A stretch of DNA of 5,103 nucleotides from NCBI GenBank assembly GCA_017622055.1, contig JAGARY010000496.1:1-5103 (forward strand). The letters run 5' to 3'. Numbering within the stretch: position 1 is the first letter of the stretch; each line of letters opens with the position of its first letter. The DNA is from Treponema sp. GTDB lineage: Bacteria; Spirochaetota; Spirochaetia; Treponematales; Treponemataceae. The notes below the pieces were generated by a model. The model was not told the DNA's origin. It searched no databases and was given only the letters and a program-made list of their open reading frames with translations. The translations under genes and the position numbers were made by a program. This document shows positions 1 through 5,103 of the stretch, one piece after another.

Positions 1-7
1 ATATTTT

Positions 8-44
8 AAAATCAGAATTCTAAAATCTGAATTCTGATTTTTTT
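8..44. terminator. Intrinsic terminator hairpin after dnaJ, probably bidirectional
   Basis: Positions 8-20 and 29-41 are perfect 13-bp inverted arms (AAAATCAGAATTC / GAATTCTGATTTT) around an 8-nt loop. The plus strand continues into seven Ts (38-44), so it has the better U-tract. Read on the minus strand, the hairpin begins a few bases after the dnaJ TAG stop (46-48) and ends in only four Ts followed by AAAATAT. I infer that it ends the chaperone operon and may also serve a convergent gene to the left of the window. The stem is AT-rich, so its strength is uncertain. Confidence 0.75.
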
Positions 45-45
45 C

Positions 46-1191
46 CTATCTTTGATTCAATTTTGAAAGTGAAATTAAACCAGGTTCTTTTTTAGGATTT
101 TCAATTTCCATAAATTGTTTGAGCAAATCTTTTTGTTTTGAGTTAAGTTTTGTTGGAACTTCAACTTGAACTTGAATGTAAAGATCGCCTTTCTTTGAAG
201 AATTTGTATACGGAACACCTTCATTTTTTACTCTTAAAAGTTTTCCGTGTTGAGTTCCTTCTGGCACTTTTATGTCTATTTTCTTTCCGTCAAGACCTGT
301 AACTGTCACTTCGCAGCCTAATACAGCTTGGCTCATTGAAATTGGAACAGCACAGTATAAATCGTAGCCATCACGTTCAAAATATTGATGATTTTCTACG
401 TGGATTACAATTACTAAATCTCCTGCTGGTCCGCCGTTTTCTCCTGCGTCACCTTGCCCAGAAATTACAATGCGTTTTCCGTTGTCTGTTCCAGCTGGAA
501 TTTTTAATGACATAGATTTATTTTTTTCTTGAATTCCAGTTCCTCTACAGTAAGCACAAGGTTTATCAATAGAAGTTCCTTTTCCTCTACAAGTTGGACA
601 TGTTTGTTGAATTGTAAAGAATCCGTTGCCTTGACGAACTTGACCAGCACCGTGACAAGTTGGACAAGTTTTTTTAGAAGCTCCAGCTGCTGCACCGCTT
701 CCGTGACATTGTTCACAAGCTTCGTTGTGTTTAAAACGAATTGTTGCTGTTGTTCCGTAAACAGCGTCTTTAAATTGAATATTTAAATCGTAGCGTAAAC
801 TTGAACCACTTGAAGGACCACCTCTTGAACGTGAAGAACCTCCAGAAAATCCTCCACCAAAAATGCTGTCGAAAATATCTGAAAATCCGCCACCAGCTCC
901 ACCAAAAAGGTCGCTAAAATCATGGAAAGCGTGAGAATACTGAGCACCACCTCCTTGATCCATTCCATCTACACCTGCAAAACCATATTGATCGTACAAA
1001 GGACGTTTTTTTTCATCTGAAAGAACTTCGTAAGCTTCTGTAGCTTCTTTAAATTTATCTTCAGCTTCTTTATCTCCAGGATTTCTGTCTGGGTGATATT
1101 TTACAGCTAATTTTCTGTATGCTTTTTTAATTGCTTCTTGATCTGCTGATTTTTCAACGCCTAATACTTCGTAATAATCTCGTTTTGCCAT
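46..1191 (-). CDS. dnaJ: Chaperone protein DnaJ (type I / class A Hsp40)
   Basis: This cytoplasmic co-chaperone binds unfolded polypeptides and stimulates ATP hydrolysis by DnaK. The 381-aa product is normal length for a class A DnaJ. The J-domain spans about residues 1-70, with the DnaK-activating HPD motif at 33-35. A Gly/Phe-rich linker runs from about 71 to 130 and includes DLFGG and DIFDSIFGGG segments. The zinc domain has all four CxxCxGxG repeats, at 159-166, 176-183, 198-205 and 212-219. The C-terminal client-binding and dimerisation domains follow to the end. The ATG is supported by the classic MAKRDYYEVLGV opening and by an AAGG ribosome site (plus-strand 1201-1204), nine bases upstream. 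It is the last gene of the grpE-dnaK-dnaJ operon, 130 bp after dnaK, and a hairpin terminator abuts its TAG stop. No key residue is missing. Confidence 0.98.
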   Translation of the reverse strand: MAKRDYYEVLGVEKSADQEAIKKAYRKLAVKYHPDRNPGDKEAEDKFKEATEAYEVLSDEKKRPLYDQYGFAGVDGMDQGGGAQYSHAFHDFSDLFGGAGGGFSDIFDSIFGGGFSGGSSRSRGGPSSGSSLRYDLNIQFKDAVYGTTATIRFKHNEACEQCHGSGAAAGASKKTCPTCHGAGQVRQGNGFFTIQQTCPTCRGKGTSIDKPCAYCRGTGIQEKNKSMSLKIPAGTDNGKRIVISGQGDAGENGGPAGDLVIVIHVENHQYFERDGYDLYCAVPISMSQAVLGCEVTVTGLDGKKIDIKVPEGTQHGKLLRVKNEGVPYTNSSKKGDLYIQVQVEVPTKLNSKQKDLLKQFMEIENPKKEPGLISLSKLNQR

Positions 1192-1233
1192 TTTAATTTA
1201 CCTTAATTTAAAACAATTTAAAGTTAATATATC

Positions 1234-1290
1234 AAAAAAAGAACCCTTTCGCAATGGAAAACTAAAAAATAGATTTCTCAAAAGAAAGGG
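1234..1290 (-). terminator. Terminator-like hairpin (possible attenuator) between dnaK and dnaJ
   Basis: Outer arms CCCTTTC (1244-1250) and GAAAGGG (1284-1290) pair perfectly. A symmetric 6x6 internal loop (1251-1256, 1278-1283) follows. An inner stem pairs 1257-1264 with 1270-1277 at 7 of 8 positions around an AAAAA loop. On the minus strand the structure is followed by TTC and then seven Ts (1240-1234), the layout of an intrinsic terminator. Because dnaJ lies immediately downstream and I see no convincing separate promoter for it, I infer partial termination or mRNA processing that would lower dnaJ expression relative to dnaK. The sequence shows the structure; the attenuation is inference. 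Confidence 0.55.
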
Positions 1291-1300
1291 CTTGTTTTGG

Positions 1301-1330
1301 GATAACTATTTATTTTTTTTATTAGTTATC
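1301..1330. repeat. Perfect 8-bp inverted repeat overlapping the dnaK stop codon
   Basis: GATAACTA (1301-1308) and TAGTTATC (1323-1330) are exact reverse complements separated by 14 nt of mostly T on the plus strand (A in the mRNA). One arm includes part of the dnaK stop codon (1322-1324) and its last codons. There is no U-run after the hairpin in either direction, so it is not a standard terminator. It might stabilise the dnaK 3' end or act with the neighbouring 1234-1290 structure. The AT-rich stem is weak, and the function is unknown. Confidence 0.4.
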
Positions 1331-3280
1331 GTCTTTAATTTCGTAGTCTACATCGTCTGCTGAACCTTTATTAAAGCTTGAAGCTTTGCTTTGTTCATCA
1401 GCTGATGCATTTTCTGAAGCAGCGGCTGCATCACCTTCTGGTTGTGCACCTTGTGCTCCTGCTCCTTGCTGTTTATAAAGTTCTTCTGCAATTTTGTAAG
1501 AAGATTGTTTTAATTCTTCTGTTTTTGCTTTGATTTCTTCTGTGTTATCACTTTGCATTGCTTGTTTCAAAGCTGCAATTGCATCTTCAACTTTTTGTTT
1601 TTCTGCACCGTCAATTTTGTCGCCTAAATCTTTAATTGATTTTTCTGTAGCGTAAATTAAACTGTCAGCTTCGTTTCTTGCGTCAACACCTTCGCGTTTT
1701 GCTTTATCTGCAGCAGCATTTGCTTCTGCATCTTTTACCATCTTGTTGATTTCGTCTTCGCTTAAACCAGAAGATGATGTAATTTGAATGTGTTGTTCTT
1801 TTCCTGTTCCTAAGTCTTTTGCAGAAACGTGAACAATACCGTTAGCGTCAATGTCGAATGTAACTTCAATTTGAGGAACACCACGTGGAGCAGCTGGAAT
1901 ACCAACTAAATCAAAACGTCCCAAAGTTCTGTTTTGGTCAGCCATTTCACGTTCACCTTGTAATACGTGAATAGAAACTGCTGTTTGACCATCTGCAGCT
2001 GTAGAGAAGATTTGACTCTTCTTTGAAGGAATTGTTGTGTTGCGTGGAATAAGTTTTGTGAATACACCACCCATTGTTTCAATTCCAAGAGAAAGTGGAG
2101 TAACGTCAAGAAGAAGAATGTCTTGTTTAACGTCTTTGTTTAAGATACCACCTTGAATTGCTGCACCAATAGAAACAGCTTCGTCTGGGTTTACAGAACG
2201 ACTTCCTTCTTTTCCAAAAATTGCTTTTACAACTTCTTGAACTTTTGGCATACGTGAAGAACCACCAACTAACAAAACTTCATCAATTTTGTCTGCTGTA
2301 AGACCTGCGTCAGAAAGAGCTTTTCTACAAGGTTCTTTTGTTCTTTCATATAATTCGTCTGTCATTTGTTCAAATTGAGCACGAGTTAAGGTTTTTTGAA
2401 GGTGTTTTGGCCCTGTTGCATCAGCAGTAATATATGGAAGGTTGATATCTGTTGTTGTTTGATTTGAAAGTGCAATTTTTGCATTTTCAGCTGCTTCGCG
2501 TAAACGTTGCATAGCCATTGGATCATTACCAAGGTCAATACCTGTGTCTTTTTTGAATTCTGCAATGAGCCAGTCTGAAATTACGCGGTCCCAGTCATCA
2601 CCACCAAGTTTTGTATCTCCGTTTGTAGAAAGAACTTCGAATACACCATCTGCCAATTGAAGAATTGAAATATCGAATGTACCACCACCAAGGTCGTAAA
2701 CTGCAATTGTTCTTTCTTTTGATTGATCTTTGTTAAAACCAAATGCTAAAGCAGCTGCTGTTGGTTCGTTGATGATACGTTTTACATCAAGACCAGCAAT
2801 TTTACCAGCATCTTTTGTAGCTTGGCGTTGAGAGTCGTTAAAGTAAGCAGGAACTGTAATAACAGCTTCTGTAACTTCTTGTCCAAGGTAATCTTCTGCA
2901 GTTTTTTTCATTTTTTGAAGAATAAAAGCAGAAATTTCTTGTGGAGAATATTGTTTTTTTGTTCCGTTTTCATCAACTTCTACACGAACATCTTGTCCAT
3001 TATCAACTACTGTGTATGGAAGTTTTGCTGCTTCCCCTGTAAGTTCGCTAAATCTGTGTCCAATAAGACGTTTTACAGAGTAGATTGTGTTTTTTGGATT
3101 TGTTACCATTTGGTTTTTAGCAGGAGCACCAACAATTCTGTCTCCTTTAGAAGTGAATGCTACAATTGAAGGAGTTGTTCTTCCGCCTTCTGAGTTTTGG
3201 ATAACAACTGGTTCACCGTTTTCCATTACAGAAACACAAGAGTTTGTAGTACCTAAGTCAATACCAATAATTTTTCCCAT
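1322..3280 (-). CDS. dnaK: Molecular chaperone DnaK (Hsp70)
   Basis: This ATP-driven cytoplasmic chaperone binds hydrophobic peptide segments in cycles run by DnaJ (ATPase stimulation) and GrpE (nucleotide exchange). The 652-aa product is full length. The nucleotide-binding domain covers about residues 1-385, with the phosphate loop IGIDLGTTNSC (5-15), the second phosphate motif DLGGGTFDIS (196-205, with the catalytic-type Thr201) and the adenosine-side motif VGGSSRMPKVQ (338-348). The conserved hydrophobic linker DILLLDVTPLSLG is at 387-399. The substrate-binding beta domain runs to about 505, followed by the helical lid. A disordered Ala/Gly/Gln/Ser tail (about 605-640) ends in the acidic DDVDYEIKDDN. 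The start is fixed by MGKIIGIDLGTTNS and by an AGAGG ribosome site (plus-strand 3289-3293), eight bases upstream. An out-of-frame ATG seven bases upstream is too close to that site to be used. It lies 55 bp after grpE in the same operon. Confidence 0.99.
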   Translation of the reverse strand: MGKIIGIDLGTTNSCVSVMENGEPVVIQNSEGGRTTPSIVAFTSKGDRIVGAPAKNQMVTNPKNTIYSVKRLIGHRFSELTGEAAKLPYTVVDNGQDVRVEVDENGTKKQYSPQEISAFILQKMKKTAEDYLGQEVTEAVITVPAYFNDSQRQATKDAGKIAGLDVKRIINEPTAAALAFGFNKDQSKERTIAVYDLGGGTFDISILQLADGVFEVLSTNGDTKLGGDDWDRVISDWLIAEFKKDTGIDLGNDPMAMQRLREAAENAKIALSNQTTTDINLPYITADATGPKHLQKTLTRAQFEQMTDELYERTKEPCRKALSDAGLTADKIDEVLLVGGSSRMPKVQEVVKAIFGKEGSRSVNPDEAVSIGAAIQGGILNKDVKQDILLLDVTPLSLGIETMGGVFTKLIPRNTTIPSKKSQIFSTAADGQTAVSIHVLQGEREMADQNRTLGRFDLVGIPAAPRGVPQIEVTFDIDANGIVHVSAKDLGTGKEQHIQITSSSGLSEDEINKMVKDAEANAAADKAKREGVDARNEADSLIYATEKSIKDLGDKIDGAEKQKVEDAIAALKQAMQSDNTEEIKAKTEELKQSSYKIAEELYKQQGAGAQGAQPEGDAAAASENASADEQSKASSFNKGSADDVDYEIKDDN

Positions 3281-3335
3281 AATTCATACCTCTTTTTGCC
3301 TTTTAGCAAATATTTCCTTTAAATTAAAAACCTTT

Positions 3336-3956
3336 TTATTGTTTTGGAACATTCACCATTACTTTTGCATGGCGAATTACTTTTTGTTTTAATTTGTACC
3401 CTTTAAGATACACTTGTTTTAATGTTTCGGTTTTTGCGTTTTCATCTTCGCAGCGACCAATAGCTTCGTGTTCATCTGGATTAAATTCTTCTCCTTCAAC
3501 ACCGTAGCCTACAAGTCCGTATTTTTCTTCAAGCATTTTTACAAGACTTGTATTAATCATTTTAATTCCGTCTGCAATAGATTTTGGATCTGTTGCATCT
3601 TTTGCAGCGTCAATTGTTCTGTCAAAGTTGTCTAAGCTTTCTAGTAAATCTCCCAAAAGTGCTGCATTTGCGTAATCAAATGTTTCTTGCTTTTCTTTAA
3701 GCATTCTTTTTCTGTAGTTGTCAAAATCAGCAGCACGACGAAGTAATTGGTCTTTAAGATCTGCAACTTCGTTTTCTAATTCTGCAATTCTTTCTTCAGG
3801 TGTAACTTCTTTTTCTTCTGTAGATTCAGTTGTTGCTTCTTCTGAAGATTCTTTTTGACATTCACAAGATTCATTTGTTTGTGAAGCGTCGGCTTCGTTT
3901 TCTGTTAGAGTTTCTTTTTCTGTTTGTGACTCTGTAGTTTTGTTTTCCTCTGACAT
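3336..3956 (-). CDS. grpE: Nucleotide exchange factor GrpE
   Basis: GrpE is a homodimeric co-chaperone that opens the DnaK nucleotide cleft so that ADP leaves and ATP rebinds, resetting substrate release. The 206-aa product has a low-complexity Glu/Thr/Ser tail (about 1-52, with a CEC at 31-33), then the long dimerisation helix with charged heptads from about 53 to 100 (including the conserved FDNYRKR at 78-84). A helical segment containing LLESLDNFDRTI (104-115) follows. The DnaK-contacting beta-wing has the family signature FNPDEHEAIG (158-167) and VYLKGYKLKQKVIRHAKVMV (182-201). The ATG is preceded by AGGA (plus-strand 3963-3966) with a six-base gap. It is the first gene of the operon. hrcA, which often precedes grpE elsewhere, is absent. 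An inverted repeat and a weak promoter candidate lie just upstream. Confidence 0.97.
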   Translation of the reverse strand: MSEENKTTESQTEKETLTENEADASQTNESCECQKESSEEATTESTEEKEVTPEERIAELENEVADLKDQLLRRAADFDNYRKRMLKEKQETFDYANAALLGDLLESLDNFDRTIDAAKDATDPKSIADGIKMINTSLVKMLEEKYGLVGYGVEGEEFNPDEHEAIGRCEDENAKTETLKQVYLKGYKLKQKVIRHAKVMVNVPKQ

Positions 3957-3975
3957 ATTTTATCCTTTTATTTAA

Positions 3976-3997
3976 AGTAATAATTTTTACTATTACT
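3976..3997. promoter_or_regulatory. Inverted repeat upstream of grpE, candidate operator
   Basis: AGTAATA (3976-3982) and TATTACT (3991-3997) are exact 7-bp inverted arms around an 8-nt centre. The centre of the repeat lies about 30 bp upstream of the grpE ATG. It abuts the minus-strand TTGACG box at 3998-4003, so a bound repressor would cover the candidate promoter. If transcription starts further upstream, the repeat would instead be a small 5' UTR hairpin. It does not resemble CIRCE. AT-only palindromes of this size can occur by chance in DNA of this composition. Confidence 0.3.
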
Positions 3998-4003
3998 CGT
4001 CAA
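3977..4003 (-). promoter_or_regulatory. Candidate sigma70-type promoter for grpE-dnaK-dnaJ
   Basis: On the minus strand, TTGACG (4003-3998, five of six matches to TTGACA) is followed after 15 nt by TATTAC (3982-3977, four of six matches to TATAAT). The implied leader would be only about 14 nt but would still contain the AGGA ribosome site. The 15-nt spacer and imperfect -10 make this weak. A rival -10, TATAAA at 4025-4020, would give a leader of roughly 55 nt but has no good -35. Confidence 0.25.
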
Positions 4004-4131
4004 CAAATATTTCTCTATTTTTATAGAATAATAATGTTTTTAGAAAAAAAGTGTGTTATAGTAAAAAAATAAATCTAGTAATATGCGAAATGTTAGTATA
4101 ATATAAAAAGAAAATATTGTTAATACAGTAT

Positions 4132-4159
4132 AATGAAGAATTAAGAATGAAGAATTAAG
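4132..4159 (+). repeat. Left heptamer array, four AATKAAG units
   Basis: There are four contiguous 7-bp units: AATGAAG, AATTAAG, AATGAAG, AATTAAG. Equivalently, this is a perfect 14-bp tandem duplication (4132-4145, 4146-4159). A matching four-unit array of the same consensus lies in the opposite orientation at 4235-4262. The first unit overlaps the TATAAT at 4129-4134. Together the two arrays look like the terminal inverted repeats of a small non-coding element, or the arms of a long imperfect stem. Confidence 0.75.
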
Positions 4160-4172
4160 AAAAATTTAAATA

Positions 4173-4201
4173 TTACAATAGTAAATGCTATGCAATATAA
4201 T
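4173..4201 (+). promoter_or_regulatory. Candidate promoter for the glycosidase gene
   Basis: A perfect TATAAT at 4196-4201 is preceded, after a 17-nt spacer, by TTACAA (4173-4178), which matches TTGACA at only three positions. The predicted leader is about 70 nt and would include the right heptamer array (4235-4262), just before the start codon. Two other TATAAT boxes (4097-4102, 4129-4134) lack any recognisable -35 at normal spacing. In DNA this AT-rich such boxes arise easily by chance. Confidence 0.3.
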
Positions 4202-4234
4202 GCTGTTTTGGTATTTTTGTGATGTTAAAAAAAT

Positions 4235-4262
4235 CATAATTCTTAATTTATAATTCATAATT
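4235..4262 (-). repeat. Right heptamer array, four AATTAWG-type units in reverse orientation
   Basis: On the minus strand the units are AATTATG, AATTATA, AATTAAG, AATTATG, contiguous and exactly 28 bp, the same length as the left array. Paired against the left array, 22 of 28 positions are complementary, and 75 bp lie between them. The array ends 15 bp before the glycosidase ATG and so lies in its leader if transcription starts upstream. Any stem formed with the left array would lie close to the ribosome site. Confidence 0.75.
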
Positions 4263-4277
4263 AAATTTGGGGTTTAT

Positions 4278-5103
4278 ATGATTAGTTCTATTAAAAACGG
4301 AAATGTTAAATTATTGCCAAGTATTTTTTTTGACAGAGCAAAACTAAATATAGATTATTTGCTTAGTCTTGATAACATTTGTTTGTTGCAAAATTATTAT
4401 ATTGAAGCTGGGATTATTATTCCAGGATTAACTTTTATTGGAAATCCTGAAAATGCAAAATTGCACTGGGGGTGGGAATCTACTAACTGCCAATTAAGAG
4501 GACACTTTTTGGGACATTGGCTTTCGGCAGCAGCAATGACAGTTTCTGTTTCAGATAATCCTCAGTTAAGAGGAAAAATTGATTTTATTATGGAAGAACT
4601 TGAAAGATGTCAAAAATATAATGGTGGAAAATGGCTTGCTCCAATTCCTGAAAAATATTTTACAATTATGGAAACTGGAAGATACATTTGGTCGCCACAG
4701 TACACAATGCATAAATTGATTTTAGGTTTGATTCACGTTTTTGTTTATGCAGGAAATAAAAAAGCCTTAACTTTGTTGAATAATTTGGCAGATTGGTATG
4801 TAAAATGGACAGATAAAGTTTTAAAAGGAGATCATCCTGATGTAATTTATAAAGGTGAACAGGGTGGTATGCTTGAAGTTTGGACAGATTTGTATGCAAT
4901 TACAGGTAAAGCAAAATACCAAACTTTGATGGAACGCTATATAAATCCTTCTATTTTTAATGATTTACTTGCCGACAAAGATTGTTTAAGTGATACTCAT
5001 CAAAACGCTAGCATTCCTTACATTCACGGGGCAGCACGTTTGTACGAAGTTACTGGTGATAAAAAATATTTTGATATTTTGGAAAAATTCTGGGAAATTG
5101 GTG
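4278..5103 (+). CDS. Putative beta-L-arabinofuranosidase, GH127/DUF1680 family (partial, right end cut)
   Basis: Only the N-terminal 275 codons are present, from an ATG with no stop before the window edge; family members are usually 600 residues or more. The (alpha/alpha)6-barrel motifs of this family are visible: RGHFLGHWLSAAA (74-86), SPQYTMHKLILGL (139-151), GNKKAL (159-164), EQGGMLEVWTDLYAITG (194-210), DTHQNASIPYIHGAARLYE (239-257) and FW (271-272). Characterised members remove beta-L-arabinofuranose from plant glycans using a zinc-bound cysteine nucleophile. Those metal and catalytic residues (Glu338, Cys340, Cys417 and Cys418 in HypBA1) lie beyond the edge, so activity cannot be judged. 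No signal peptide or membrane segment is seen, which suggests a cytoplasmic enzyme. The ribosome site is poor (GGGG at 4269-4272, five bases before ATG), but the start fits the family N-terminus (yLlsLD...AGI). The related family GH146 is an alternative. Confidence 0.85.
   Translation, partial: MISSIKNGNVKLLPSIFFDRAKLNIDYLLSLDNICLLQNYYIEAGIIIPGLTFIGNPENAKLHWGWESTNCQLRGHFLGHWLSAAAMTVSVSDNPQLRGKIDFIMEELERCQKYNGGKWLAPIPEKYFTIMETGRYIWSPQYTMHKLILGLIHVFVYAGNKKALTLLNNLADWYVKWTDKVLKGDHPDVIYKGEQGGMLEVWTDLYAITGKAKYQTLMERYINPSIFNDLLADKDCLSDTHQNASIPYIHGAARLYEVTGDKKYFDILEKFWEIG

Larger units (their letters stand above)
3957..4277. other. Divergent intergenic region between grpE and the glycosidase gene
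   Basis: This 321-bp, very AT-rich stretch contains no credible ORF or RNA gene that I can recognise. It must hold the outward promoters of both flanking genes. Visible contents, from the grpE side: the AGGA ribosome site, an inverted repeat at 3976-3997, a TTGACG box at 3998-4003 and a TATAAA box (both minus strand; the latter at 4020-4025). Then come plus-strand TATAAT boxes at 4097-4102, 4129-4134 and 4196-4201, and two opposed heptamer arrays at 4132-4159 and 4235-4262. I find no CIRCE sequence (TTAGCACTC-N9-GAGTGCTAA). Confidence 0.8.

Noticed and set aside
504..968. Open frames overlapping dnaJ on both strands (504-716 minus, 529-786 plus, 783-968 minus)
   Set aside because: They are out-of-frame shadows of dnaJ with biased, low-complexity translations, no ribosome sites and no recognisable domain.
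1207..1235. Separate dnaJ promoter on the minus strand (TTGATA, 17 nt, TTTAAA)
   Set aside because: The implied start site would fall at or just after the AAGG ribosome site, leaving almost no leader, and the -10 is an ordinary AT-rich match.
3295..3310. Small hairpin (TTTGC, 6-nt loop, GCAAA) in the grpE-dnaK spacer
   Set aside because: The 5-bp stem is weak, has no U-tract, and is short enough to be expected by chance.
1906..3392. Open frames overlapping dnaK and grpE (1906-2109 minus, 2822-3169 plus, 3087-3392 plus)
   Set aside because: They lie inside strongly conserved chaperone genes, translate to Cys/Phe/Ser-rich nonsense, and are explained by codon bias in the real frame.
4132..4262. 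CRISPR array
   Set aside because: The repeats are contiguous 7-bp units with no spacers between them, and the two blocks are in opposite orientation.
4265..4291. Sigma32-like heat-shock promoter on the minus strand (ATAGAA, 13 nt, CCCCAAAT)
   Set aside because: The -10 is a near match and the spacing fits, but the -35 is poor. The site overlaps the glycosidase start and would give a leader of about 300 nt, and I know of no RpoH in treponemes. Probably chance.
4666..4899. Minus-strand 77-aa open frame inside the glycosidase gene
   Set aside because: The plus-strand frame here encodes clear GH127 family motifs; the antisense frame has no family resemblance.

Overview
This AT-rich window carries a complete grpE-dnaK-dnaJ chaperone operon on the minus strand and, diverging from it, the first 275 codons of a DUF1680/GH127-type glycosidase on the plus strand. 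The chaperones look to me like those of a spirochaete, most likely a gut- or rumen-type Treponema. I base this on the overall sequence style of DnaJ and DnaK, the low GC content, and the lack of the hrcA gene and CIRCE operator expected in a low-GC Gram-positive. The placement comes from memory of these families and is not checked by search.

Layout from left to right: a perfect 13-bp stem hairpin (8-44) sits next to the dnaJ stop codon. dnaJ (46-1191, minus) follows. A 130-bp dnaK-dnaJ spacer holds two stem structures: one is terminator-like with a U-tract (1234-1290), the other overlaps the dnaK stop codon (1301-1330). Next come dnaK (1322-3280, minus), a 55-bp spacer, and grpE (3336-3956, minus). 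A 321-bp divergent intergenic region (3957-4277) follows. It contains an inverted repeat and candidate promoter next to grpE, and two four-unit heptamer arrays in opposite orientation nearer the glycosidase. The plus-strand glycosidase gene (4278 onward) runs off the right edge.

The three chaperones form one functional unit. DnaJ delivers unfolded clients and stimulates DnaK ATP hydrolysis, DnaK holds and releases the client, and GrpE exchanges ADP for ATP on DnaK. Each protein is full length with its key motifs intact. The glycosidase has no visible signal peptide and probably acts in the cytoplasm on imported arabinose-containing plant-derived oligosaccharides. Its position beside the chaperones looks incidental.

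The coding content is ordinary, and I see no new multi-gene system. The parts worth a second look are non-coding: the paired heptamer arrays, the possible attenuator between dnaK and dnaJ, and the non-CIRCE inverted repeat in front of grpE.
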